Translations under genes and position numbers: made by a program
The notes under the pieces: generated by a model
Database searches by the model: none
Told to the model about the DNA's origin: nothing
What the model saw: only the letters and a program-made list of their open reading frames with translations
DNA from: Bacteroidaceae bacterium
GTDB lineage: Bacteria; Bacteroidota; Bacteroidia; Bacteroidales; Bacteroidaceae
Length of the DNA: 64,000 bases
Direction of reading: 5' to 3'
Assembly (NCBI GenBank): GCA_017542145.1
Contig: JAFXXQ010000008.1
Location: 51,579 to 115,578, forward strand
In this document: one piece after another, positions 25,518 through 33,729 of the stretch
How positions within the stretch are numbered: position 1 is the stretch's first letter
Layout of the letters: each line of letters opens with the position of its first letter

Positions 25518-27299
25518 ATGAAAGATTTTTTGAAGTACACCCTTGCCACTATCGTTGGCATTTTGGTGTTGAGTGTTGTCATCACAGTCATCGGCATCGG
25601 TTCTTTGGCTGGCATGGTCGCATCGAGCGAAACAGAGACGAAAATCCGCGAGAACTCCGTCTTCCATCTTAAGTTGCAGGGTACCGTCCACGAACGGTGT
25701 ACCGACAATCCTATCTTGGAGATCCTCTCTCAGAACGAACAGGCCGAGGTGGGTCTTGAAGACATCCTCGCATCGCTCACCAAGGCAGCCGAAAACGACC
25801 GCATAAAGGGTCTTTTCCTTGAAGCTAAGGGCCTCGCTGCCAGTCCCGCCACCATTATCACCATCCGCGATGCTATTAAGAAATTCAAGGACAGCGGCAA
25901 ATTCGTCTATGCCTATGGCGACACATACACGCAGGGTGACTACATTATCTGCAGCACGGCAGACAAGGTCATCCTCAACCCGCAGGGTGCGCTGGACTGG
26001 CACGGCCTCGCTTCGCAATCAATCTTCTTCAAGGATGCCATGGAGCAGTTTGGCGTGAAGATGCAGATTTTCAAGGTAGGCACCTATAAGAGCGCCGTTG
26101 AACCGTTCACCGAGACAAAGATGAGCGATGCCAATCGTGAGCAGGTCACGGCCTATCTCTCCTCCATCTGGAACAATATGGTGAAAGCTGTTTCTGAAGC
26201 ACGTGGCATCGACGAGGCTACGCTCAACGCTTACGCCGATGAGTACCTGCTCTTCAATACCGCCGAAGACGTTGTTGCCAAGGGTATGGCCGATACCTTA
26301 TTATATATGGACGGTACAAAAGCTCTTCTTCAACAGGCCATGGGCCTCGGCGAGAAGGCTTCCGTCCCCCTCATCACCCTCAACGAGGTAAAGAATATCC
26401 ACCGCAATAAACCCCTCGACAAGAGCGGCAACATCATCGCGGTTTATTATGCCGAGGGCGACATCGTCCAGCAGCCCTCGCAGACCAATTTCACCGGTGA
26501 GCCCGAGATTGCCAGCGATAAGGTCATCATCGACCTGCGCAAGCTTCGCGACGACGAGAGCGTGAAGGCCGTCGTTTTCCGCGTCAACTCCGGCGGCGGC
26601 AGCGCCTACGCCAGCGAACAGATCTGGAACGAGATTGTCCGCCTCAAGGAAAAGAAACCCGTCATCGTCAGTATGGGTGACCTGGCAGCCTCTGGCGGCT
26701 ATTATATCTCTTGCGCTGCCGATGCCATCGTTGCCGAGCCTACCACACTTACCGGCTCCATCGGTATCTTCGGCATGATTCCCTGCGCCGAGGAACTCGT
26801 TCAGAAGAAAGTGAAGCTCCACTTCGACGGAGTCAAGACCAACACGCTCAGCGATATGGGGTCACTCTACCGCATCATGAACGCAGAAGAGTCCGCCAAG
26901 ATGCAAAAGATGATTGAATACGGCTACCAGACCTTTATCACCCGCTGTGCCAACGGACGTGGTAAGACCACTGAGCAGATTGACGCCATCGGCCAGGGCC
27001 GTGTCTGGACAGGCGAAGCCGCCCTCGGACTCGGACTTGTGGATGTACTTGGTGACATCAAGACTGCCGAAAAGCTGGCAGCCGAAAAGGCTGGCATCAG
27101 CAGCTATAGCCTCGTATCCTATCCCGATATGGAGCCTCCCTTTAGCACTCTGCTCAAAAAGACAAAGGAGAACTACTTCACCGTCCGCTTCAACAAGACG
27201 TTGGGCGACTTTGCCGAGCCATTCCACTATTTCGAGAACCTTGGCACTTTAGATATGGTTCAAGCACGCCTCCCCTACTTCTTCCGCGTGGAGATGTAA
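25518..27299 (+). CDS. sppA: Signal peptide peptidase A, 67-kDa type
   Basis: 593 residues with an N-terminal membrane anchor (~5-37) and two tandem S49/ClpP-like domains. The catalytic Lys is in GTYKSAVEPFT (Lys191) and the Ser nucleophile in GDLAASGGYYIS (Ser392), the standard Ser/Lys dyad split between the halves. It degrades leftover signal peptides in the inner membrane. Length matches the E. coli-type long form. It leads a plus-strand run (lpxK, purine nucleoside phosphorylase, thiL) from its own promoter. Confidence 0.95.
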   Translation: MKDFLKYTLATIVGILVLSVVITVIGIGSLAGMVASSETETKIRENSVFHLKLQGTVHERCTDNPILEILSQNEQAEVGLEDILASLTKAAENDRIKGLFLEAKGLAASPATIITIRDAIKKFKDSGKFVYAYGDTYTQGDYIICSTADKVILNPQGALDWHGLASQSIFFKDAMEQFGVKMQIFKVGTYKSAVEPFTETKMSDANREQVTAYLSSIWNNMVKAVSEARGIDEATLNAYADEYLLFNTAEDVVAKGMADTLLYMDGTKALLQQAMGLGEKASVPLITLNEVKNIHRNKPLDKSGNIIAVYYAEGDIVQQPSQTNFTGEPEIASDKVIIDLRKLRDDESVKAVVFRVNSGGGSAYASEQIWNEIVRLKEKKPVIVSMGDLAASGGYYISCAADAIVAEPTTLTGSIGIFGMIPCAEELVQKKVKLHFDGVKTNTLSDMGSLYRIMNAEESAKMQKMIEYGYQTFITRCANGRGKTTEQIDAIGQGRVWTGEAALGLGLVDVLGDIKTAEKLAAEKAGISSYSLVSYPDMEPPFSTLLKKTKENYFTVRFNKTLGDFAEPFHYFENLGTLDMVQARLPYFFRVEM

Positions 27300-27331
27300 T
27301 TAGGTTAAAGTTTAAGAATTAGAGGTCTGAG

Positions 27332-28384
27332 ATGAAGAAACGTCGTTATCTTATCCCGCTCAGTTGGTTGTACGGCTGTGTTGTCGGCCTGCGCAACAAA
27401 CTGTTCGACTGGAGGATTCTCCCGTCCGAATCGTTTGCGCTGCCTGTCATTTCCGTGGGCAATCTCACCGTGGGCGGGACAGGAAAGACGCCTTTCACCG
27501 AACACCTTATCCGATTGCTGAAGGACGGGTATCACGTTGCTTTCCTCAGTCGCGGCTATAAGCGGAAGACCAGCGGCTACCTCCTAGCCGATGCTCAAAG
27601 CAATGCTTACGCCATCGGTGACGAGCCCTATCAGGTTTGGCAGAAGTTCCCTAATATTCACGTGGCTGTCGATGCCAACCGCCGACGCGGCATTCACCAC
27701 CTTTGCAACGATGCAGTTACAGCAGACACCGATGTCGTTCTACTCGACGATGCCTTCCAGCACCGTTACGTCACCCCCGGGCTTAACATCCTCCTTATGG
27801 ATTACCACCGTATGCCCTACGACGATGCGATGCTTCCTTATGGTCGTCTGCGCGAGCCCTTCAGCAGCAAGGAGCGTGCCGATGCTGTTGTCGTCACCAA
27901 GTGCCCGCCGTCCATGCGCCCCATTGACTTCCGCATCATCCAGAGCAGTCTCGCGCTTAGGCCCTATCAGCGATTGTTCTTTTCTACCGTCCGCTATGGA
28001 GCCCTCCAGCCTTCGGGGCGCAAGCTCAGTACCTTCACAGCCGACACCGCTGTACTGCTTGTCACCGGCATCGCCAATCCTGCGCCGCTCATCGCCGAAC
28101 TCAGCCGACGTACACCGCACGTCCACGCACTTACTTTCCCCGACCATCACGATTTTTCGTCCGCTGATATCCAGCGCATCAAGGATATTTGGGCTACCAT
28201 CACCGCTGAGGACCGTCTGCTTATCACCACAGAGAAGGATGCCGCACGGCTTGAGGCCGCTTTGCCCGACATGCAGGTGCTGCCTATAGAGGTTGCCTTT
28301 CTGAAAGACCAGGAAAAACCATTCAACCATTACATTAAAAACTATGTTAGAAAAAATTCAAGAAACCGCAGCGTTCATTCGTGA
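27332..28384 (+). CDS. lpxK: Tetraacyldisaccharide 4'-kinase
   Basis: 350 residues. Phosphorylates the 4' position of the lipid A precursor at the inner membrane. N-terminal membrane-associated helix (LIPLSWLYGCVVGLRNKLFD), Walker A VGNLTVGGTGKTPFTEHLI (~45-63), DDAFQHRYVTPGLNILLMDY, and MPYDDAMLPYGRLREPFS. Its last 41 bases overlap the start of the next gene in another frame, an unusually long overlap. The short TTAGGTTAAAGTTTAAG tract between sppA and lpxK (27300-27316) resembles other intergenic tracts in the window. Confidence 0.93.
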   Translation: MKKRRYLIPLSWLYGCVVGLRNKLFDWRILPSESFALPVISVGNLTVGGTGKTPFTEHLIRLLKDGYHVAFLSRGYKRKTSGYLLADAQSNAYAIGDEPYQVWQKFPNIHVAVDANRRRGIHHLCNDAVTADTDVVLLDDAFQHRYVTPGLNILLMDYHRMPYDDAMLPYGRLREPFSSKERADAVVVTKCPPSMRPIDFRIIQSSLALRPYQRLFFSTVRYGALQPSGRKLSTFTADTAVLLVTGIANPAPLIAELSRRTPHVHALTFPDHHDFSSADIQRIKDIWATITAEDRLLITTEKDAARLEAALPDMQVLPIEVAFLKDQEKPFNHYIKNYVRKNSRNRSVHS

Positions 28385-29156
28385 GCGGATGCATTGCAAG
28401 CCCGAGACCGCCATCATTCTCGGCACCGGCCTGGGCAGTCTCGTGAATGAGATTGAAATTGTTGACGCCATCCCCTACGGCGAAATCATCAATTTCCCCG
28501 TTTCCACCGTCGAGGGCCATAAGGGACGCCTCATCTTCGGCCGTCTGGGCGGCAAGGACGTGATGGCCATGCAGGGCCGCTTCCACTACTACGAAGGGTA
28601 CGACATGAAAGAGGTCACCTTCCCCATCCGCGTCATGCGCGAGCTAGGCATCAAAACTCTGTTTGTCAGCAACGCCTCAGGCGGCATGAACCCCGACTTC
28701 CGCATCGGCGACCTCATGATTATCCGCGACCACATCAACCTGTTCCCCGAACATCCCCTTCACGGCAAAAACCTCCCTTATGGCAGTCGTTTTCCCGACA
28801 TGCACGAGGCCTATGACCACACGCTCATTGCCGAGGCAAAGAAGATTGCTGCCGAACAAGGCATCCGTGTCGTCGAGGGCGTCTATGTCGGTGTGCAGGG
28901 TCCCACGTTTGAGACACCTTCCGAATACCGCTGCTACCATATCCTTGGCGGCGATGCTGTAGGTATGAGCACCGTACCGGAAGTCATCGTTGCCCGTCAC
29001 TGCGGCATCCGCGTCTTCGGCCTTTCCGTCATTACCGACCTCGGCATCGAAGGACGTCCCGTCGAAGTCAGCCACGAAGAGGTGCAACAGGCTGCCGATA
29101 CCGCCCAGCCGTTGATGACCACCATTATGCGCGAACTCGTCAGCCGCACCGCATGA
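28344..29156 (+). CDS. Purine nucleoside phosphorylase
   Basis: 270 residues, trimeric PNP (PunA-type) length. Cleaves inosine and guanosine with phosphate in purine salvage. Motifs: IILGTGLGSLVNEIE (phosphate site), EGHKGRLIFGRLGGKDVMAM, QGRFHYYEGYDMKEVTFPI, SNASGGMNPDFRIGDLMII, YVGVQGPTFETPSEYRC and VGMSTVPEVIVARHCGIRVF. The ATG lies 41 bases inside lpxK; PNP starts of this form (LEKIQETAAFIRER) fit the family, so the overlap is probably real. Overlaps thiL by 4 bases. Confidence 0.93.
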   Translation: MLEKIQETAAFIRERMHCKPETAIILGTGLGSLVNEIEIVDAIPYGEIINFPVSTVEGHKGRLIFGRLGGKDVMAMQGRFHYYEGYDMKEVTFPIRVMRELGIKTLFVSNASGGMNPDFRIGDLMIIRDHINLFPEHPLHGKNLPYGSRFPDMHEAYDHTLIAEAKKIAAEQGIRVVEGVYVGVQGPTFETPSEYRCYHILGGDAVGMSTVPEVIVARHCGIRVFGLSVITDLGIEGRPVEVSHEEVQQAADTAQPLMTTIMRELVSRTA

Positions 29157-30187
29157 GCCGTACCGACATTGCCACACTTGGTGAGTTCGGACTCATCAAG
29201 CGGCTGACCAAGGACATTCAGTCCCAGAACGGCAGCACGCTGCGCGGCGTCGGCGATGACTGCGCCGTGCTCCATTATCCCGACTGCGAGGTACTTGTCA
29301 CCACCGACCTCCTGCTTGAGGGCATCCACTTCGACCTCACCTATGTACCCTTGCGCCACCTCGGCTACAAAGCCGTCATGGTCAACCTCTCTGACATCTG
29401 TGCCATGAACGGCACTCCTCGTCAGATCACCGTCTCGCTTGGGCTCTCACGGAAATTCAGCGTTGAAGCTGTGGAAGAACTCTACGACGGTATGCGTCTG
29501 GCATGCAGCCGCTGCAGCGTTGACATCGTAGGCGGCGACACCGTCAGCTCGCTCACCGGCCTCACCATCAGCATCACCGCCATCGGCGAAGCACGACGCG
29601 AGGACATCGTCTATCGGAATGGTGCCCACCCCACCGACCTCATCTGCGTCAGTGGCAATCTCGGTGCTGCCTACATGGGGCTCCAACTGCTTGAGCGCGA
29701 AAAGACCGTACTCCACGCTACCGACGGCGTGCAGCCTGATTTCGCAGGCAAAGAGTACATCCTTGAGCGCCAGCTGAAGCCCGAAGCCCGTCTCGACATC
29801 GTCCGTGCCCTTTCCAAAGCGGGTATCCGCCCCACAGCCATGATGGACATCTCAGACGGTCTTTCGTCCGAGCTACTCCATATCTGCAAGCAGTCGGGCT
29901 GCGGCTGCCGTATCTATGAAGACCGCATCCCCATCGATTACGAGACTGCCGTAATGGCAGAGGAACTCGACATGAACGTCATCACCTGTGCCCTCAACGG
30001 AGGCGAGGACTACGAACTGCTTTTCACTGTCCCCCTCGGCGACTACGACAAGGTGGAGGCCCTCGATGCCGACATCCACCTCATTGGACACGTCACTGCC
30101 CCCGAGCTCGGCACGCTCCTCGTCACCCGCGACGGCGCGGAAATTGCTCTCCGCGCCCAGGGTTTTACCGCCTTCAGCGAAGAATAA
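29153..30187 (+). CDS. thiL: Thiamine-monophosphate kinase
   Basis: 344 residues. Phosphorylates thiamine phosphate to thiamine diphosphate. Motifs: GEFGLIKRLTKDIQ, GVGDDCAVL (Mg/ATP site), TTDLLLEGIHFDL, VMVNLSDICAMNGTPRQITV, VDIVGGDTVSS, MMDISDGLSSELLHIC and NGGEDYELLFTVP. Starts ATGA within the previous stop. Ends the run; the short tract GGAGTTAAGAGTTAAGAATT follows its stop, then the convergent GH5 gene ends. Confidence 0.95.
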   Translation: MSRTDIATLGEFGLIKRLTKDIQSQNGSTLRGVGDDCAVLHYPDCEVLVTTDLLLEGIHFDLTYVPLRHLGYKAVMVNLSDICAMNGTPRQITVSLGLSRKFSVEAVEELYDGMRLACSRCSVDIVGGDTVSSLTGLTISITAIGEARREDIVYRNGAHPTDLICVSGNLGAAYMGLQLLEREKTVLHATDGVQPDFAGKEYILERQLKPEARLDIVRALSKAGIRPTAMMDISDGLSSELLHICKQSGCGCRIYEDRIPIDYETAVMAEELDMNVITCALNGGEDYELLFTVPLGDYDKVEALDADIHLIGHVTAPELGTLLVTRDGAEIALRAQGFTAFSEE

Positions 30188-30236
30188 CGGGGAGTTAAGA
30201 GTTAAGAATTGGACGTTGGTGCTGCGCGAGCCGTCC

Positions 30237-31643
30237 CTACCGGACGACTACTTTCTTGCCGCCGACGATGTAAATGCCCTTGGGGAGCTGGCTGACAGCA
30301 TGGTTGCGCGGGACACCCATGCACAGCCTGACACCGCTGAGGGAATAGACATCGACACAATCATCGGCAGCAGGCGTGTCGGGCTCCACGCCCAGATAGC
30401 CGTCGGGGCCATAGTATCCCTTGACGATAGCGTCCACCAAGTCGGGCTGGTTGAACTCAGGCACGGTGCGATGGCTGCCGTCAGAGAGCCCCATCCAGTG
30501 GAAGGTGGCGATGCTGTTGGCCTTGGTCTGTTCGATGAAGAAGCGTGCGAAGTCGAGGTAGTTCTGGCGATAGTCATCGTAGGCTCTGTCGGTGCTTGTG
30601 CCCCATTCGCCCACGATGAGCGGGGCGCCCTTGGCAACGAGCAGCGAGTTCCAAGTCGTGATGAGCTTCTTCGCGTCGTTCTTGGCAGCGGCCACATTCT
30701 TGATGTCGGGATAGGAGTGTACCTCGAAGATGAGGTGCCCTTCAGCGCTGTCGTCGGGCAGTTTCATCTCCTTCAGCGGATCCTGCAGATGGCTACTCCA
30801 CGTTCCTGCGCCGTCGCAGGCGCCATAGGTGCAGACGATGAGGTTGCGCTGGGCGTTGTTGCCTCCCGTGGCACGCACGGCGTTCACGAAGCTTTGTGCA
30901 TAGCTGTTGATGCCCGCGTAGGCCGAGCGGGCGATGTTCGCATTGTAGTTGCCCTGAGCACCGAACGAGGCGAAGCACCACGAGCGCTTCACGTCGAGCA
31001 TCTCGTTGTAGCCCTCGAAGAGCAGGTGTTCGTCGTAGTCCCTGAATTCCCGGGCTATCTGAGTCCAGACGGCCTCGAAGCGTTCGCGCTGGCGGGCATA
31101 GTCGGCCTCGTCGGCAATGAGCCAAGCGGTGTTGGCAGCGCCTGTGTCGTGGTGGATGTTCAGGATGCAGTACATGCCCTGGCTGATGATGTAGTCCACC
31201 ACCTCGTGGACGCGCTTCATCCACTTGGTCTGAATCTGTGTGCCGATGGGGTCCTTCGAAGGCAGCCAGGGCGTGTACTTCCACTCGCCTCCGTCGCTGT
31301 ATCCGCGCACGCTGGCAAACGTGGCCTCCATGTGGGGATACCAGGTGACGGGCACGCGGATGGCATTGAAGCCGGCCTCCTTGAACATCTTGAAGAGTGC
31401 AGGGCGCGTCACCTTCTGCCCCCACATCGTCTCGTAGTCGCTGACGGTGCGGCTCTTGTTTGCCTCCTGCCACATGTGCAGCGTGTCGCCCGAGTTGCTG
31501 TCAAGCGTATTGCCCAGGTTCCAGCCAATCCTCATGTGCCTGACGGCCTCCCTGGCTGTCTCGAACTCGTCCTGTGCCTGGCACGGCACCGCCATCAAGG
31601 CAGCCATAGTGCCCACGACGACCCATTTGCTCAGACCTCTCAT
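30237..31643 (-). CDS. Secreted GH5 glycoside hydrolase (cellulase/mannanase-like)
   Basis: 468 residues: signal peptide MRGLSKWVVVGTMAALMAVP-CQA, then a GH5 TIM barrel: IGWNLGNTLDSNS at ~38, FNAIRVPVTWYPHM, LNIHHDTGA, acid/base in FEGYNEMLDV (Glu214) and nucleophile in IVGEWGTS (Glu346). C-terminal VYSLSGVRLCMGVPRNHAVS then KGIYIVGGKKVVVR is a T9SS-type tail. The GH5_2/GH5_4-like start suggests beta-glucan or mannan as substrate, but the subfamily cannot be fixed by eye. It has its own strong promoter and is not part of the rhamnose cluster. Confidence 0.92.
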   Translation of the reverse strand: MRGLSKWVVVGTMAALMAVPCQAQDEFETAREAVRHMRIGWNLGNTLDSNSGDTLHMWQEANKSRTVSDYETMWGQKVTRPALFKMFKEAGFNAIRVPVTWYPHMEATFASVRGYSDGGEWKYTPWLPSKDPIGTQIQTKWMKRVHEVVDYIISQGMYCILNIHHDTGAANTAWLIADEADYARQRERFEAVWTQIAREFRDYDEHLLFEGYNEMLDVKRSWCFASFGAQGNYNANIARSAYAGINSYAQSFVNAVRATGGNNAQRNLIVCTYGACDGAGTWSSHLQDPLKEMKLPDDSAEGHLIFEVHSYPDIKNVAAAKNDAKKLITTWNSLLVAKGAPLIVGEWGTSTDRAYDDYRQNYLDFARFFIEQTKANSIATFHWMGLSDGSHRTVPEFNQPDLVDAIVKGYYGPDGYLGVEPDTPAADDCVDVYSLSGVRLCMGVPRNHAVSQLPKGIYIVGGKKVVVR

Positions 31644-31669
31644 TTCTTCTGCCTGTTTTTTTGATGATG

Positions 31670-31701
31670 CAAAGATACAAACCTATCTGCATTCCACCAA
31701 A
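31670..31701 (-). promoter_or_regulatory. Promoter for the GH5 gene
   Basis: On the minus strand -33 TTTGG (31697-31701), 19-nt spacer, -7 TATCTTTG (31670-31677): an exact consensus match 27 nt before the ATG at 31643. Confidence 0.75.
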
Positions 31702-31775
31702 TTCCGGAGGTATTTTTTGTTTTTTAGGACGCGCTATGCGCTGTAGATTTCAGGGACGCTGCGCTATAGAAAGTT

Positions 31776-32012
31776 CTACCTTCCCCACTGGTAGCTGCGG
31801 GGTGGGACGCTGTAAAGGACACGGATTGCATGACCGTCGGGAGGAAGTGTGGGGACGACCTTGAGGTCGGGGTTGTTCTCTTCAATGGGTTTCGACGGAT
31901 CGTTGGGAGCCGGCTTCTCGCGCTTGCCATAGAACACCCTGCTGCACGACGAAAAGCCCATCAAGGCTATCAGCGCAGCCATCATTAAGCGGAACAAGTG
32001 GTTTTTCTCCAT
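31776..32012 (-). CDS. Short lipoprotein of the radical SAM operon
   Basis: 78 residues: lipobox MGFSSC (Cys23), a Lys/Pro-rich linker (GKREKPAPNDPSKPIEENN) and a C-terminal segment VVPTLPPDGHAIRVLYSVPP then RSYQWGR. It is the third gene of a minus-strand operon after a lipoprotein and a radical SAM/SPASM enzyme, 22 nt from the latter. The C-terminal LYSVPP recalls conserved YGxPP-type endings of short Bacteroidales lipoproteins. Because rSAM/SPASM enzymes often modify peptides encoded nearby, this short protein is a candidate substrate; that is inference. Confidence 0.7.
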   Translation of the reverse strand: MEKNHLFRLMMAALIALMGFSSCSRVFYGKREKPAPNDPSKPIEENNPDLKVVPTLPPDGHAIRVLYSVPPRSYQWGR

Positions 32013-32018
32013 GACACT

Positions 32019-32037
32019 ATCTCTTAACTCTTAACTA
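32019..32037. repeat. TTAACTC-type tract between rSAM and short lipoprotein genes
   Basis: ATCTCTTAACTCTTAACTA: two 7-nt units that include the stop codon (TAG) of the radical SAM gene and end 7 nt before the next start. Same word as in element E3 (17315-17426) and at 30193-30207. Confidence 0.5.
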
Positions 32038-33114
32038 TGAATTCAGGAAACGGTTGTAGTGACAGAACATCTGCTTGCCGTCGGCATCGCGCAGGTGCAT
32101 GCCTCCGCCGCGGCAGTAGCGGAAGAAACGGCAGTCGGCACATTCGCCCGTACGCATCCACTCGCGGTTGCGGAAGGAGGCGAAGCGCTGTTCCCAGACG
32201 TCCATGAAGTTATCGCGGTAGATGTTGCCCTGATGGTAGTCAGCGCGGATGCTGGCGCAGGCGGAGATGCTGCCGTCGATGAGCACTGAGCCTACGGTGA
32301 TACCCGCCTGGCAGGTGAAGAAATGGTCGCGCACATCACCCTCGTAATTGCCCAGGAAGCCCTCGCATCCGTAGCTGACGTCGATGATGCCCTCTTTGCG
32401 GGTGGTACGGATGAATTCCATCACCGTGCGGAACTCCTCGGGGCTGAGCTGGAGCTCGGGGTTGCCTGCGGCACGCCCTGCGGGGAAGACGGTGAACAGG
32501 CGCCAGTGCCGCAGTCCGAGGCCGACAAGGTAGTCGCGCAGCTCGGCGAGACGGCTGATGTTGCGCTTGTTGACGCAGGTGACGACGTCGAACAGGAAGT
32601 CCTTCTCGGCAATCATCATGCGGATGGCATCGACGGCATGCTCGAAGCTGTGAGCGTTGCCGCGCATCCAGTTGTGGTCGTCCTCAAAGCCGTCGAGGCT
32701 GACGGTAGTGCTGTGCAGCCCGCTACGCATGAGACGCTGGAAGCGCTGGGGCGTCAGCGCGAGGCCGTTGGTCACCATGCCCCAGGGGAAGCCCTTGTCG
32801 TAGATGGCACGTCCGCATTCCTCCAAGTCGCTGCGCATCAGCGGCTCACCCCCGGTGACGATGACGAACACCTTGTGGGGGTCGGTGCGCCGAGCCACCT
32901 GGTCGAGGACACGCAGGAAGTCCTCCTTCGGCATGTCGGGCTGCAGAGCCTGCACCTTGCAGTCGCTGCCGCAATGCTGGCAATGGAGGTTACAGCGCAG
33001 CGTGCACTCCCAGAAGAGCTGCCGCAGGGGGTGTTCACGGATGATGTCGTTCTCCAGTTTGCGGGCAGCCTCCAGCGCAATGCGACGGCGCAGCGACAGA
33101 CGGGCAGGGTTCAT
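32035..33114 (-). CDS. Radical SAM/SPASM protein of the rSAM-lipoprotein system
   Basis: 359 residues. The radical SAM cluster motif CNLHCQHC is at Cys41/45/48 (CX3CX2C), with GGEP at 88-91. The C-terminal region holds extra Cys at 250, 268, 286, 325, 328, 334 and 351, the pattern of a SPASM domain that binds auxiliary [4Fe-4S] clusters (GSISACASIRADYHQGNIYR, ECADCRFFRYCRGG). SPASM enzymes typically modify peptides or proteins. From memory it matches the family NCBI names rSAM/lipoprotein system (TIGR04133, with lipoproteins of TIGR04134); not checked. It lies 7 nt after one lipoprotein gene and 22 nt before another. Cytoplasmic, so any modification should precede export. Confidence 0.88.
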   Translation of the reverse strand: MNPARLSLRRRIALEAARKLENDIIREHPLRQLFWECTLRCNLHCQHCGSDCKVQALQPDMPKEDFLRVLDQVARRTDPHKVFVIVTGGEPLMRSDLEECGRAIYDKGFPWGMVTNGLALTPQRFQRLMRSGLHSTTVSLDGFEDDHNWMRGNAHSFEHAVDAIRMMIAEKDFLFDVVTCVNKRNISRLAELRDYLVGLGLRHWRLFTVFPAGRAAGNPELQLSPEEFRTVMEFIRTTRKEGIIDVSYGCEGFLGNYEGDVRDHFFTCQAGITVGSVLIDGSISACASIRADYHQGNIYRDNFMDVWEQRFASFRNREWMRTGECADCRFFRYCRGGGMHLRDADGKQMFCHYNRFLNS

Positions 33115-33121
33115 GGCTGTG

Positions 33122-33625
33122 CTATTTTTTTTGCAGTTGGACGTCGACGGTGTACTCGTAGCCGCCGTTGTACCAGTTGCCGTCGCCCTTCTTATACTGC
33201 TTGTTGGGGGCCGTCCTCAGCACCACGGAGTCGGACTTGAATGCTCCGCCGCCCGCCACGCCGTCGACATCGTCGAAATAGACTTTCTGTTCAAGGACGG
33301 CGAAGGCGTCAATAACCTGCGTCTCGTACTTGCCCTTGACGTCGGTGTAGAGCGTGTCGTCGCCACCAACCATGTGGTACCTGCCGTAATAATCCACGTA
33401 ACTCTGGTTAGGGCGGGGCTGGTTGTCGGTCTCCTTGCGGACAATCACGCGAATGCCCTCGAGCGGATTGGAGGCTTCGTCCGTGACGGTGCCCTTCACC
33501 ATGAAGTCCATACTCGGCGTGCCGTACTCACAACGCATATTAACCTTTTCGCACGAGGCAAAGCCCAGCAGCGCCAGCACAGCGGCGCAGAGGCGCGCAA
33601 CGAAGGTTTTCTTTTCCAGTTTCAT
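33122..33625 (-). CDS. Radical SAM-associated lipoprotein
   Basis: 167 residues from ATG 33625, chosen because it gives signal peptide and lipobox LGFASC (Cys25) and lies 24 nt inside a promoter. After the lipid anchor comes CEYGTPSMDFMVKGTV, then a carboxypeptidase-regulatory-like beta domain (VTDEASNPLEGIRVIVRKET) and a beta-rich remainder ending DVQLQKK. The EYGTP start after the lipobox is what I recall for lipoproteins paired with radical SAM enzymes in Bacteroidales. First gene of the operon; probably displayed in the outer membrane. Possible substrate or partner of the rSAM enzyme. Confidence 0.75.
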   Translation of the reverse strand: MKLEKKTFVARLCAAVLALLGFASCEKVNMRCEYGTPSMDFMVKGTVTDEASNPLEGIRVIVRKETDNQPRPNQSYVDYYGRYHMVGGDDTLYTDVKGKYETQVIDAFAVLEQKVYFDDVDGVAGGGAFKSDSVVLRTAPNKQYKKGDGNWYNGGYEYTVDVQLQKK

Positions 33626-33649
33626 CTCTTTTTCTTCTGTTTGAGGTTG

Positions 33650-33657
33650 CAAATATA
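33650..33657 (-). promoter_or_regulatory. -7 box for the rSAM-lipoprotein operon
   Basis: CAAATATA on plus reads TATATTTG on minus, 24 nt upstream of the ATG at 33625. Confidence 0.55.
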
Positions 33658-33729
33658 CCCATTTCTGCAATTGCTCTACTCCGAAAACGCGGAAAAGGGC
33701 AAATTACTGCACGGGAAACGCCACTTTTT

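Noticed and set aside
29988..31664. 558-residue plus-strand frame opposite GH5
   Set aside because: Shadow of the GH5 gene and thiL end; no recognisable motifs and no start context.
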